Below are positions 31,225 to 41,433 of a DNA stretch of 64,000 bases, piece after piece. Numbering within the stretch: position 1 is the stretch's first letter; each line of letters begins with the position of its first letter. The stretch lies in the NCBI GenBank assembly GCA_945871915.1, contig CAMBXO010000012.1:1-64000 (forward strand), read 5' to 3'. This DNA is from Singulisphaera sp. GP187. Lineage in GTDB: Bacteria; Planctomycetota; Phycisphaerae; Phycisphaerales; SM1A02. A model generated the notes under the pieces. It saw only the letters and a program-made list of their open reading frames with translations. It did no database searches and was not told where the DNA came from. The position numbers were made by a program, and so were the translations under genes.

Positions 31225-32153
31225 CGCCCTTCGTAGGGATTCCAATTCTGCTTGGTCTGGCGTTGATCGGTTTCATTCTGTGGTCTTCGTTTTCTATTGC
31301 ATGGGATGCAGCGCATCCGCCTCGCAAGGGTTTTGCATGGGCATTGGCTACAGGGCGACCGCGAAGTCCTGAATCCTTGGAGATGATCGCTTCGGAACAG
31401 ACACTTCCGGGCCTTGATGGCGTGAATTGTCCGGCGTGGCATATTGAAGGAACGGGCCCACTCCATGCTCCGACTCTGCTGATGCTGCATGGATGGGGTC
31501 GCTCTCGATGGGACTCACTATCGCGATTGGAACCATTGTTGCCGTGCGTGCGTGAAGCGTGGCTTCCGGATCTTCCGGCCCACGGAGAACATGCGGCTGG
31601 CAATTGTTGGGTTGGTGTTCGAGAACCCATCGCCGTGGCGGACATGCTGGCGCAGATTGCGGCGCAGCGTCCCGGCGCGCCGATTGTGATCATGGGCCAT
31701 TCACTCGGCGCGGGCGTGGCCATTCGAGGTGCGATCGTGGCATTGGAACGAAACATTCCGGTGGTGGGCGTGATCGCTCTGTCGCCCTATCGCGATCTTC
31801 GCTCCCCCATTCCGGGTCGGCTTGCGCTTCGAGATCTGCCCTCGTGGCCGTTCACACCTCTGGCCCTTCGCATGCTTGCATGGGTGGGTCGAATGGATGA
31901 GCCACTGGAACACGATGCGGCACGCCTGCACTGTCCCGCATTGCTGGTGGCATGTGAAGATGATTCCATTTCGCCTGCAGATGATGCGACATTGATTGCA
32001 CAGGCCATGCCACACGCCACGCTCATGGTGCTACCCGGCGATCGCCATGATGAACCAGGTGCAACAGACCGCACCCGATTTGAGGCCAGTCTGCAAGCAT
32101 TTGTTCGGGGCGTCACTCCGACGCGGCAGGTTTCAGAAACCGGACTCGCGTAA
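31221..32153 (+). CDS. Membrane-anchored alpha/beta hydrolase
   Basis: 310 residues from the overlapping ATG (ATGA). A membrane helix at about 5-28 is followed by an alpha/beta-hydrolase domain: LLMLHGWGRSRWDS (oxyanion strand HGWG), VIMGHSLGAGVAI (nucleophile Ser in GHSLG), LLVACEDDSISPADDA (acid Asp) and PGDRHDEPG (His). The catalytic triad is complete. Substrate unknown; relatives are esterases or lipases at the inner membrane. Its 3' end overlaps the convergent DUF3352-like gene by 41 bp. Confidence 0.85.
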   Translation: MTPFVGIPILLGLALIGFILWSSFSIAWDAAHPPRKGFAWALATGRPRSPESLEMIASEQTLPGLDGVNCPAWHIEGTGPLHAPTLLMLHGWGRSRWDSLSRLEPLLPCVREAWLPDLPAHGEHAAGNCWVGVREPIAVADMLAQIAAQRPGAPIVIMGHSLGAGVAIRGAIVALERNIPVVGVIALSPYRDLRSPIPGRLALRDLPSWPFTPLALRMLAWVGRMDEPLEHDAARLHCPALLVACEDDSISPADDATLIAQAMPHATLMVLPGDRHDEPGATDRTRFEASLQAFVRGVTPTRQVSETGLA

Positions 32154-33918
32154 GCAGACCGTTGGGCAACGGTCGCACATCCCACTGCATTGGACCGAAG
32201 GCTTCTGAAAGACTTGTGGCGTCGATCTCCTTCAGTTCCTCCACCACATTCAATGGAATACCGATGCCCACCTGATCGGCGATTTCTCGCTGATCTTTGG
32301 GGACCGCGCCTCGTTCCACACGCGTCGCCCATGCAACCAATTCCTCTCGACTGTTTTCAAGGGAGGCAACCAAATCGGAATAGCCCCACGCAATCACGGG
32401 ATCGCTTCCCACCGCTTCAAGCGATTGGCGACACGCCGGCACGTCACCCAGTTTGCCATCACCGCCACGCAGACACTGCTCCACCACTTCGGTCGAACCG
32501 ATGAAAAACATTTCGCCGCCGAAACCGAAACTCTGCTCATCGCTTTCGCTGGTAAACACGGTGTGGCCGTTGAAATCGCGAGGCTCAAAACCCGCTTCAG
32601 GCAGAAAGAGATTCATCAAACCGGTCACCGCATTTTCGTCGTTGCAACGAATGACATACGCACCTTGCGATGGAGCCGCCTCGGAACCGGGCTGCTTATC
32701 CGCAAGGCTAAAGAAATGCATGTCCGAACCCATGGCATCGAAGGCTTTGCGTAAGTCGGGACCATATTGCTGAAGCGTTGAATCAAGATTGGCTGCCATG
32801 GCTTCGGGCAAATTGCTGACAATCGTTTCAAGCAGTTTCATCACATCTCGAAATTGAATCTGAAAAACTCCGTACTCCATCGCATCAGCCGAAACAAATT
32901 TTGGTGGCGGCTTGGCAGGCACGGCGGGATTGGGCAACGCCAACACGCCCGCTCGATCGCCCTTCACACAAATTCCACTGTGGACTTCTAATTGGGATTG
33001 CGGTTGATCGCAACTCACCGCAAAGCCGAATGCTTTCAATTCACCAAAGACGGCGGTGAGCATCGGCTGAAGGAATCCAAACTGCGTGCCCGAAACACCA
33101 GCCACTCGTTGCATGGGTGCCATCAGCATGACCGCCCATCCGTCACCGCGACCAACCTGATCCAGTGAGGCTTGAAAGTCGGGATCATCCTGCACGGATG
33201 CATGGGGCAATCCTTCAAAGGCCGCCAGGGTTTCGTCAAGATCCTTCTCGACGCTGCCAAGAAGAAATCGAGAACCATCTCGGACATACCAGATGGTTTC
33301 CACATGTTGAAACATGCTGCCTTCGTCAAAGAACCCGCCGCGCCGCGGCCGTGGTCGGCGAGGACGACCATCCTTGCCGATTTCTGGTTTGGGTTCCTCG
33401 GGCTTCACGGTGATGGCCGAAGCGCGCCGGCCTCGGATGTCGACACTCTTCACGCGACCCGGCTTCGTTTTTTCAAAGTCCACCAGCACTGCATCAAAGA
33501 TCGCCGCCACACCATCCGCGGTGTCGCCCCAATCTCCGTACAGAATAAAGTGGGCCTGATCACTATCCAATTCGTCATCATGCTTGGCGTACAACGCGCC
33601 GCCGACTCGTGTGGGTGCACTCCACGCATCTTCGGAAACACCAAGTTCTCGAAGTCGCTCGGCGGATTCTTTCTGAGATTTCTCAAGGACTTCCTTCACC
33701 AGTTTTTGAATGGGCTCGGTCTGCCACCATGTCGCCACCGGAGTTCGGTTCCATCGTTCACGCGAGGCGGCAACATCGTCGATGCCGATCACCAGCCAAC
33801 TGTCCTTGGGGGCCAGCCGATCCATGGTGAATGTTTCCACCGGGTCCGCCGCATGCAATGCACTGGCCGCGCAGAGTCCAAGTATGGCGGCCAGAACCAT
33901 GCGTCGCGTATGAATCAC
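32113..33918 (-). CDS. Secreted protein, DUF3352-like
   Basis: About 601 residues from a GTG at 33918 (AAGGGA seven bases upstream); ATG 33900 is an alternative. Signal peptide MVLAAILGLCAASALHAAD. The mature protein starts LAPKDSWLVIGIDDVAASRERW, the entry typical of DUF3352-type proteins (substrate-limiting potential proteins with a V-I-G-D-D start), and contains repeated stretches DSVEKDLDETLAAFEG and FSLADKQPG. A Pro/Arg patch RRPRPRRGGFFDEG lies near 190. Function is unknown; planctomycetes carry many such large exported proteins. It follows the Deg-type protease gene by 16 bases, suggesting coordinated envelope quality control (inference). Confidence 0.65.
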   Translation of the reverse strand: MIHTRRMVLAAILGLCAASALHAADPVETFTMDRLAPKDSWLVIGIDDVAASRERWNRTPVATWWQTEPIQKLVKEVLEKSQKESAERLRELGVSEDAWSAPTRVGGALYAKHDDELDSDQAHFILYGDWGDTADGVAAIFDAVLVDFEKTKPGRVKSVDIRGRRASAITVKPEEPKPEIGKDGRPRRPRPRRGGFFDEGSMFQHVETIWYVRDGSRFLLGSVEKDLDETLAAFEGLPHASVQDDPDFQASLDQVGRGDGWAVMLMAPMQRVAGVSGTQFGFLQPMLTAVFGELKAFGFAVSCDQPQSQLEVHSGICVKGDRAGVLALPNPAVPAKPPPKFVSADAMEYGVFQIQFRDVMKLLETIVSNLPEAMAANLDSTLQQYGPDLRKAFDAMGSDMHFFSLADKQPGSEAAPSQGAYVIRCNDENAVTGLMNLFLPEAGFEPRDFNGHTVFTSESDEQSFGFGGEMFFIGSTEVVEQCLRGGDGKLGDVPACRQSLEAVGSDPVIAWGYSDLVASLENSREELVAWATRVERGAVPKDQREIADQVGIGIPLNVVEELKEIDATSLSEAFGPMQWDVRPLPNGLLTRVRFLKPAASE

Positions 33919-33934
33919 TCGGCTTTTCCCTTGG

Positions 33935-34900
33935 TTACTTGGCCGCGCTGCCGTCAAGCAGTTCGCCCGGCACTGTAAAAGTGGAGCGTGTCGGACCATC
34001 GTGATAGTTGTGACCGGCGTTTGGATTCGTTCGGTCATAACTAAAGGCTTCGCGATTGCGAATGAAATCCTTTACATACCTGCTTGGAATGGCAAACCCT
34101 AACGCCTCGCCCCCGCGAATGCCCATGTTGGTAATGCCGATGACTTCTCCCTTGGTATTGAACAGTGGCCCACCTGAATTGCCAGGGTTGATGGGTGTGT
34201 CGGTCTGAATGTAGGTCAGGCCGTCAAAACTTCGCTGCGTGGTGCTAATCACGCCTTGCGTCAAGGTGCGCTCAAGACCAAGCGGATTGCCAATCGCAAA
34301 AACCGGCTGTCCAATATCCAGTCTCTCCTCATTCTGAACTGGTGCAAAGGAAAACTCCTTGCCATCAGGGTGGCGAATCTGCACCAACGCAAGATCCAAG
34401 TGGTTGTTGACCGCGATCAGTTCAACTTTGTCAATCTCGACTCGCTTGAGCGTGCCATCCGATTGCGGAAACCAAACCGTCGCCTTGAGTTTCTGTTCGC
34501 CCTGCACCACATGCGCATTCGTGATGGCGTGGCCCTGTTTGTCAATGATCACACCGCTGCCAAGACCGCTGGGCGTGCTGATCTTGACCACAGATGGCCC
34601 CAGAATTCGAGCGTGTTCCTTTGGACTCAGCGTTGGCAGGTCCGACGAGGTGTGAAATAAATCCACTTGTTCCGTTCGAACGGCGGTCGGAAGTACTGCG
34701 CTTTCAATTCCCTCAACATCTTCAACATTGAAACTCAGCACCTCTGGGCCAATGTCCACCCAGATTCGCTGATCGGTTCGTTTCAGAATAATCCCATCGA
34801 CTCGACTGCCACTCTTGAGTTTCACCAGATCAGCACTGGCAAGGCTCGAGAGGCACACAAGCGAAACGGTCATGCAAGCGGAGTGGAAGGTGCGGTTCAC
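33935..34900 (-). CDS. Secreted Deg/HtrA-type trypsin-like protease without PDZ
   Basis: 321 residues from GTG 34900; ATG 34873 is an alternative. Signal peptide to about residue 23, then an N-terminal beta domain (LVKLKSGSRVDGIILK..., 25-65) of SH3/Sm-like look, then the protease: TNAHVV with His130, NNHLDLAL with Asp169, and NPGNSGGPL with Ser242, a full triad. TPINPGNSGGPLF and GEALGFAIPSRYVKDFI are typical of DegP/HtrA, but no PDZ domain follows; a short tail replaces it. It acts in the periplasm or outside. TATAGT lies six bases before the GTG and could be a -10 of a near-leaderless promoter. The gene is divergent from the VCBS gene. Confidence 0.85.
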   Translation of the reverse strand: MNRTFHSACMTVSLVCLSSLASADLVKLKSGSRVDGIILKRTDQRIWVDIGPEVLSFNVEDVEGIESAVLPTAVRTEQVDLFHTSSDLPTLSPKEHARILGPSVVKISTPSGLGSGVIIDKQGHAITNAHVVQGEQKLKATVWFPQSDGTLKRVEIDKVELIAVNNHLDLALVQIRHPDGKEFSFAPVQNEERLDIGQPVFAIGNPLGLERTLTQGVISTTQRSFDGLTYIQTDTPINPGNSGGPLFNTKGEVIGITNMGIRGGEALGFAIPSRYVKDFIRNREAFSYDRTNPNAGHNYHDGPTRSTFTVPGELLDGSAAK

Positions 34901-34955
34901 CCCGCTACTATAGCCTTCACGCACATTCAACCGCGCACCGCGAACTGGAGAACCC

Positions 34956-37331
34956 ATGGCTCTGGCCTTCCTTGTCTCATCTCTTGTCTTGCTTGCTCCG
35001 CAGTCTGGTGACCTCTCCGGAAACTTTGGTTTCCAGCCTCTTGAGGTGCAGAAAATCGATCCCAAGGCGGGCCCATTAGAGAGCGCCGATCTGAACGGCG
35101 ATGGTTTGAAGGACCTGATTGCGGTGAACAATCACAAGAGCCGAATCGAGGTCTATTACCAGAAGCCCGATGCCAAGCCGGGTGAGGAAAAGGCACCGGC
35201 CGTTGGCTCGAACGAATTGCCTGAACTGTGGCGATTTCGCCGAGAAACCATTTCGGTTCCCAATGAAGTACAGGCCGTCGTTCCCTACGATTTTGACGGT
35301 GACGGGCTCATGGATCTGATGTATGCAGGGCAGCCAGGGACCATTGCCTTTGTGCGACAGACCAAACCGGGTGTGTTTGAAGTGATTCGAAAATTGCCGA
35401 TCAAGAATCTTGCAGGTAATCGCGACAACTTGCATGTGGCCGACCTTGTTGGAGATTCCAAGCCGGAAGTGATCGGCAATGTTGCAGGCAAGATCATGGT
35501 GTGGCCGTTTGACAAGGATCAACTCGGAACGCCCATCGAGCTGGATGTTGGAAGCGGCAATGTGGTTGCAAGTTTGATTGAGGACTTTGACGGAAACGGC
35601 ACTCCGGATATTGCCGGCATCGTTCCGGAGGACTCCAGTCCGATTCGAATCTGGCTCTCCGCTCGCGAGGGTTCTTCGCTAGTGCTTGGCCCGCAACTTC
35701 GATTTGAGTTGCCCCCGCTTCGCGAGGCAGAAACCGTTCGATTGCCCGGTGAGAAGCAGGCGCTTCTTGGTGTGATTGAAAAAACAAGCAAGCGATTGGT
35801 GTTTCTGCGTCTTGAGAAAGCCTCCATCAGCGGTGCAGGCGATCGTGAAGCAAGCATGCAGACCTGGACCTTTAAGGATCCGGAAAATCGAAAGCGAAGT
35901 TACGCCGTCGTGGACCTTGACGGCGATGGCTTGCAGGATTTGCTGGCCACCAACACTGCTGAGAACGCGGTGATGCTGTATCGGCAACGACGCGGGAAGG
36001 GCTTTGAAGGTGCCGAGCGATTCCCGGCTCTTGCCGATCTGGATTCTGTCGCCGCGCTTCCGGCTGCAACGGATCGGCCCGCGCAGGTTTTTCTTCTCAG
36101 TGAAAAAGAAGGCGTCCTCGGTCGCTGTGATGCCGGAACCGATGGCATTGGATTTCCAAAGCCTGTTCCGCTTCCTGCGGGCGCCACACCGGTGACCATG
36201 AATTTGGTTCAGTTCAATGGCGTGCCCACGCTCGCGGTGGTCACCAAGGATGGACGCAACTACACGCTCACATTGGTTCCGGCCACTGGCGAAGTGGCCA
36301 TGGATTCCAAGAACCATCGCAGTGTTTCGCTGGGCAGCCTGAGTCGCAATCCTGAATCCATTCTTGGTGTGGATGTGGACCACGAAGGCAACACCGATCT
36401 GTTGGTCTTTACACCTGACAAACCCATGATCATGGTTCGAGAAATCAAGAGCGAGAGTGGCGCACAGGAACTGAAGATGATGGAGAGCAAAGACATGGGT
36501 CAGTTTGGACTCGTGCAAGCCGCCAACGGCCGCAACACCACGGTGTTTGATGTGCTGGGTGATGGAAAAAGCGAATTGCTGGTGGCGGATCGCAACTTTG
36601 TTCGCGCGTTGCGATATGACGCCGCGCCGGCTGCGGGAACCAGTCCCGGTTGGCAAGTGGTGAAACAGTTCAATGCCGATGCCAGTGACGCCAAACTCAC
36701 ATGCGTGTCCGTGATGGGCGACAAGATTGTGGCGGGTGATCGCGAAAATGGCCGGCTTGTGGTGTTCGGTCGCAATGACAAGGCCGTATGGCAGCAGTTG
36801 GAAGCGATCGAGGTGCCCGGATTCAAGTTCAATCAGATTTACGCTGGCACGTTTGGCGGCGATGATCATCTTTCCATTCTTGCCATTGGCGATGACAGCT
36901 TTGGATTGGTTCGCCTCACCGGCGATCGTTGGAAATTGGCCGAGGTGGCCAGTTGGCGAAGCGACGAACCGCGTCGCGTTGAGCATGAACTGGTGCTTGG
37001 TGATGTGAACGGCGACGGCTTTGTGGATGTGACTGCTCTGGATGCCGGCGAGCAGATGGCCGAGATTCTTTCCTTTAGTCAGTCAGGCAAATTGCTGTAT
37101 GGAACGGCTTTCAAGGTCTTTGAAACGAGACTCTTTAGTGGAGGCGAGCCAAAGGAATTCGAGCCGAGCATGGGTCTGGTGGTCGACATGACCGGCGATG
37201 GCAAGGATGATCTGGTGCTGCTTTGCCACGATCGCGTGCTGCTGTATCCGCAACAAGCGGTCGCGCTGGCCGCCCCCACTTCACCCGCAAGTCCCGCGAG
37301 TGCGAAGGCATCGCCACCAGCTCAAAACTAA
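34956..37331 (+). CDS. FG-GAP/VCBS repeat secreted protein
   Basis: 791 residues, start supported by GGAG seven bases upstream. Signal peptide ALAFLVSSLVLLAPQSGD. At least six calcium-binding-like repeats are visible: DLNGDGLKDLIAV, DFDGDGLMDLMYA, DFDGNGTPDIAGI, DLDGDGLQDLLAT, DVNGDGFVDVTAL and DMTGDGKDDLVLL, the FG-GAP/VCBS pattern of beta-propeller blades. A Pro/Ala tail ends it. Such planctomycete proteins are exported and thought to bind surface polymers or mediate adhesion; the ligand is unknown. Divergent from the protease gene and convergent with the CcsBA gene, nine bases apart. Confidence 0.82.
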   Translation: MALAFLVSSLVLLAPQSGDLSGNFGFQPLEVQKIDPKAGPLESADLNGDGLKDLIAVNNHKSRIEVYYQKPDAKPGEEKAPAVGSNELPELWRFRRETISVPNEVQAVVPYDFDGDGLMDLMYAGQPGTIAFVRQTKPGVFEVIRKLPIKNLAGNRDNLHVADLVGDSKPEVIGNVAGKIMVWPFDKDQLGTPIELDVGSGNVVASLIEDFDGNGTPDIAGIVPEDSSPIRIWLSAREGSSLVLGPQLRFELPPLREAETVRLPGEKQALLGVIEKTSKRLVFLRLEKASISGAGDREASMQTWTFKDPENRKRSYAVVDLDGDGLQDLLATNTAENAVMLYRQRRGKGFEGAERFPALADLDSVAALPAATDRPAQVFLLSEKEGVLGRCDAGTDGIGFPKPVPLPAGATPVTMNLVQFNGVPTLAVVTKDGRNYTLTLVPATGEVAMDSKNHRSVSLGSLSRNPESILGVDVDHEGNTDLLVFTPDKPMIMVREIKSESGAQELKMMESKDMGQFGLVQAANGRNTTVFDVLGDGKSELLVADRNFVRALRYDAAPAAGTSPGWQVVKQFNADASDAKLTCVSVMGDKIVAGDRENGRLVVFGRNDKAVWQQLEAIEVPGFKFNQIYAGTFGGDDHLSILAIGDDSFGLVRLTGDRWKLAEVASWRSDEPRRVEHELVLGDVNGDGFVDVTALDAGEQMAEILSFSQSGKLLYGTAFKVFETRLFSGGEPKEFEPSMGLVVDMTGDGKDDLVLLCHDRVLLYPQQAVALAAPTSPASPASAKASPPAQN

Positions 37332-37340
37332 TTCAGTCAC

Positions 37341-40300
37341 TCACGCGTAACTGTGCAGCCCCGTGATCACAAAGTTGATCACGATCCAATTGAACAGCAT
37401 CACGCCGGCACCCAGAACGGCAAGCACCGCCGTCCACAGCCCCTTGTCCTTGCTGCGCCATCGCACGTGAATCAACAGGGCGAACACCACAAAGGTGTTG
37501 AGCGCAAACACTTCTTTGGGATCCCATCCCCATGGACGCCCCCATGAATGATCGGCCCAAATCGCGCCCATGACGATGCCCGACCACAGCAAAACGAAAC
37601 TGAGTTCCATAAGCGTCATGGTGACTCCGTCCAGAATTTCTCCCACCCGACCCTTGCCAACAATTTCTTCGCCTGACGCAAGGGCAATCATTTCACCGGC
37701 ACCACCCACACGCGCATAGGTCGCCTGCCCACCCTGCCACCGCCACACCAGATACATGGTCGCGGTAATGGCCGCCATAAAGATGAGTGCATAACTAAAG
37801 ATCACCACATTGGTGTGAATGTAAAGCCACACATCATGCAGCACCGGCATCATGTTGCCGATGGCGGGATTGAGTTGCGCCGGCAACATGGCGCACGCCA
37901 TCAACGCCACCATGCACCCAACACTGGCGCAGAGTGCAAAGAGACCTCGAACGGGCAATGATCGCAATGCGCACTCGGCGCACACCGCTAAGGCCGCGCC
38001 CATCCATGACGCGGTGGTGACGGCTTCAAACATGTTGGAGTTTGGCCAGCGATCGCTGATAAACCATCGCAGACCAACCGCACTGGTTTGTAACACGAAC
38101 GCCGCAGCAAAGACCATCAAGCCCAGCGTTGTCGCCGTGGGCCATTTCCATGAGAATCCAAGCACAAGAAATGTGACGGCCATGAAATACACACACCACA
38201 CCCAGGTCATCTGCCCGGTGCGGAAATACCAACTCTCCCACGCCAGTCGCTGATCGCTTGGATAACTCGCCGTTTCCACACTGTGAAGTGCCGTGCTCAA
38301 TTGGTGAATAGCTTGTTGGGCAGCGGCAACATCCCCTGCACGCCACGCAGCCTGCAGTGCTTGCCACGGTTTCGAAATGTTTTCAGCCGCGTGGTCCAGC
38401 GTGCCCCACTGTTGGTCGATTCGATCGGATGGCACCAATTTGAGATGGGCTCGAATTTCGGCAGGCCGCATCAAGAACACCGCACCACGAATGAAATCGA
38501 TCTGCTTTGCAGTGCGAATCAAGTCCCCCTGCATCTGCTGCATCAGAGGAGCAATGTCCGGTCGCCATGCACCACCCGATTCATTCCACACCAAACTGGG
38601 TGCAATCATGCCGTGAGACTCAAAGCCGCGAAGTCTTTCGGTGAGCGAGGGATCCATCGATCGAAGCGCCTCGGCCATTCGCAGCCTCACTTCTCGATTT
38701 TTCACGCGGATCACATCGGCATCTTCATAGGCCTCCGGTCGAATGGCCATGTCGAGCAACGTAAAAGTTGGTGATTGCCCTTCGACCGCCCGACCACCTG
38801 AAATGTTGTGCAGATAGCCAAAGGCCAAACTGCCCAGACTCTTGATGCGGCCATCGCTCATCACCGCCGCTTGCTCAAGGGGTTCCAAATCAATGGCAGA
38901 TTGAAACTCCGTTTCTTGTGTTTCACGATCCATTGCAGAAGCCGCGAGCGGATTCACTAAAGGCATCACCAACACCAACCATGCGGCCACGGTTCCCATC
39001 ACCTTTGGAATGGCGGCCGCGATCTGCCGCTTCAGCGCTCGCCGCTTGATGACTGGCTTCACATAAAACGCATACACCATTCCCATCACGGCAAGGATGC
39101 ACCCGGCGAGTTGCACTTCGACTCCCTTTCTGGAACCCACACCAAGCACTGTGTAATTCAGTCCAAGACTTCGAGCCGATTCCTGATCGCCCTCATTGGG
39201 CGGATCCCACTGCGCTTGAAAGAACCACAGCCCACCATGTTCCACCGGCTGATTCACGCTTACGCGAGCCGGGTCACTCCAGGCACCGCTGCGGTCTTGA
39301 AATCGAATCAGGCTGACATAGTCACGAATCGTTGTGGACTCACCGGTAAACCCGCCTTCATGCGTGGCAAGATCAAAGGTCTCTAACGCAATCGGATCAG
39401 GCATGACCAATCGCTGCCGGGAGAAAATCATTTCCAGCACCGTTCCATCGGCCAGTCGCATGGTGGTTGGATTCAAATCGCGGCGATACAAAACATCTTC
39501 CGCCCGTTCAAATGGATAGTCGTGATACGCAAGCCATGCGGCCTCGCCACTGGGTGCCTGCACCAGTGCCATGGCGAATTGCTCGCGTGCATCTTTGACA
39601 CGCTGCTGCTCTGGCACAATAAATGGTCGCCGCTCAATGATGGCGCGGGCAAGGTACTCATCCACTCGAAGTGACACCCCCTGCGAAAGCTGCAGGGCTT
39701 CACCAACCACCGCTGTGCGAGAACGAATTTCCCCCTCGATGGTGTCGATCAAGGTGAGATGAGCCGGATCAGGCCCCGCCACCAGCGTCACCGGCGTCTG
39801 CGGAAGACCTGAAATCAATTGCGTGGTAATGCCGGGAAGCAAATTCTGCGGTGGTGATTTCGGATCGGGACTCTCCCCAGGCTTCATGTCCCGGTTCAAA
39901 GCGGGATCATCAAACACCCAGCGGCGAATGGTGCCGTGCGGTGATTCAATATCCAGAATGGCCACATCCACGCGTCGATCCGAAATTTTTAGCCGCTCCT
40001 GCATCGCCACCACTCGCAATCGCACACCTGAACTTTGTGGTCCAACGGCGCGAGGCTCATCATCTGGACCAGCCCATTGGTCAATGGGAAGATCCACTTC
40101 GTGGCCATCGATGTGAATCCGAAGACTGGTGGGTTTGGCAAGCGCGTGCAAGGCTTCTTCCGACGCGGCCCATCGCAAGGAAATCACGTCATCGGGGTCT
40201 GGTGGAAGTGTCTCGTCAAAGGCGGCCAACTGCACGGATCTGGACACCGTTTCACCCTGCACCATCACCACACGCGCCACGGGATTGAGTGGCGCATCCA

Positions 40301-41417
40301 CTGGCCCGCGTGCAAGACGAGATCGCTCAAAGGCATATCGAAGGTAGCCGGTTGCCTTCAGCGTGACGGATGGAAATGGATCCTCCGCATTGAAAGGCGG
40401 AATCGAAAGATCCAGAGACGCGTCGGTGCGTGAAACGCCATCGCTGGTGAAGGCCAATCCCGCTTCTGGAACATAATCGTTGTAGAGAGGCAATCCGGCA
40501 ATCGGCCGCATGACCCACCTGGTCTGGCCCGGTTTCCGCAGATACAGAGCCCAACTCTTGGAGAGGTCATTCTTCAAGTAGAAATAGTTTTGTGATGCGT
40601 ATTCGGTGGACGCAACGAAGCCTGGCTCCACGATCGCTTGGCCTTTCACCTTCACCGCCCGTTGGAGCGGCTGCTTCGGATCGTCCGACACGATCAAGTC
40701 CTCGCTCAACTCTGGCCTGCCCGCAATGATCTGCCGCATGAACCGTCCGTTTGGATTTTGCACCATCAACATGATGCTGTACGCACGCTCGCCGTCCGAA
40801 GTGCCGGTTCGAAGTTGCCATGCAGGATCAATGTCAGCCACTTGAACGGACCACACTTCGCGACCCACCATGATGTCCGTCGTAGCGCCTGGCATGGCGA
40901 TCAATGAACCAGTTCCCTGCGCACCATCGGATGCGGTGACCTGCAGTTGAACGGATCGCCTTGCAACGGGCGCGTCACCTTCCACTTTGGTGGTGAAGTA
41001 CCAAACACTGCCGGCGATGAGCGTGATGATTCCCGTGTGAATCATCCAGACACCAAGATTCACGACGCGAAATGGAATTCGTCGGATCGTGGTCCACGCC
41101 ATGGTGGTTGCGATCAAGGCCAGCAGAACATCAAAGGGCCACCAGTGAAACCATTCGAACTCCGTCATTTCAAAGGGTCGCCACTGCCGCACCTGTGCAT
41201 GCACCCATGCGTCAGGGTGCAGCAGATTGGGATGCACCGGAAAAACAATCCCCGCGCTGCCAATGGCCATGTACACAAACAACAGCACCAGCAGCACAAT
41301 GCCGAACTTCACATTGCAGAAGAGATTGGAAATGCCGAGGAACGCCTTGCCCACCATGCAAGCAATCGTAGGAAGACGACCCCAAATCATCCATCGGCTT
41401 CGGTTACCATTCCCCAC
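37341..41417 (-). CDS. Cytochrome c biogenesis protein, ResB-CcsA fusion
   Basis: 1358 residues, near the upper range for this fusion. The N-terminal half is ResB/CcsB-like: membrane helices at about 35-55, 90-108 and 118-138 (GIITLIAGSVWYFTTKVEGDAPV), a long extracytoplasmic part (about 140-790) and a helix near 805-830. A linker with DGRIKSLGSLAFGYLHNISG (typical of planctomycete/Bacteroidetes CcsA) precedes the C-terminal CcsA part of about eight helices, ending in the haem-handling WWD region WADHSWGRPWGWDPKEVFA near 1300. The two together export haem and attach it to apocytochromes c (system II). A GTG start is used at 41417; later ATGs (41390, 41357) are possible. Confidence 0.88.
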   Translation of the reverse strand: MGNGNRSRWMIWGRLPTIACMVGKAFLGISNLFCNVKFGIVLLVLLFVYMAIGSAGIVFPVHPNLLHPDAWVHAQVRQWRPFEMTEFEWFHWWPFDVLLALIATTMAWTTIRRIPFRVVNLGVWMIHTGIITLIAGSVWYFTTKVEGDAPVARRSVQLQVTASDGAQGTGSLIAMPGATTDIMVGREVWSVQVADIDPAWQLRTGTSDGERAYSIMLMVQNPNGRFMRQIIAGRPELSEDLIVSDDPKQPLQRAVKVKGQAIVEPGFVASTEYASQNYFYLKNDLSKSWALYLRKPGQTRWVMRPIAGLPLYNDYVPEAGLAFTSDGVSRTDASLDLSIPPFNAEDPFPSVTLKATGYLRYAFERSRLARGPVDAPLNPVARVVMVQGETVSRSVQLAAFDETLPPDPDDVISLRWAASEEALHALAKPTSLRIHIDGHEVDLPIDQWAGPDDEPRAVGPQSSGVRLRVVAMQERLKISDRRVDVAILDIESPHGTIRRWVFDDPALNRDMKPGESPDPKSPPQNLLPGITTQLISGLPQTPVTLVAGPDPAHLTLIDTIEGEIRSRTAVVGEALQLSQGVSLRVDEYLARAIIERRPFIVPEQQRVKDAREQFAMALVQAPSGEAAWLAYHDYPFERAEDVLYRRDLNPTTMRLADGTVLEMIFSRQRLVMPDPIALETFDLATHEGGFTGESTTIRDYVSLIRFQDRSGAWSDPARVSVNQPVEHGGLWFFQAQWDPPNEGDQESARSLGLNYTVLGVGSRKGVEVQLAGCILAVMGMVYAFYVKPVIKRRALKRQIAAAIPKVMGTVAAWLVLVMPLVNPLAASAMDRETQETEFQSAIDLEPLEQAAVMSDGRIKSLGSLAFGYLHNISGGRAVEGQSPTFTLLDMAIRPEAYEDADVIRVKNREVRLRMAEALRSMDPSLTERLRGFESHGMIAPSLVWNESGGAWRPDIAPLMQQMQGDLIRTAKQIDFIRGAVFLMRPAEIRAHLKLVPSDRIDQQWGTLDHAAENISKPWQALQAAWRAGDVAAAQQAIHQLSTALHSVETASYPSDQRLAWESWYFRTGQMTWVWCVYFMAVTFLVLGFSWKWPTATTLGLMVFAAAFVLQTSAVGLRWFISDRWPNSNMFEAVTTASWMGAALAVCAECALRSLPVRGLFALCASVGCMVALMACAMLPAQLNPAIGNMMPVLHDVWLYIHTNVVIFSYALIFMAAITATMYLVWRWQGGQATYARVGGAGEMIALASGEEIVGKGRVGEILDGVTMTLMELSFVLLWSGIVMGAIWADHSWGRPWGWDPKEVFALNTFVVFALLIHVRWRSKDKGLWTAVLAVLGAGVMLFNWIVINFVITGLHSYA

Positions 41418-41433
41418 TTCCTAGGAGATCATC

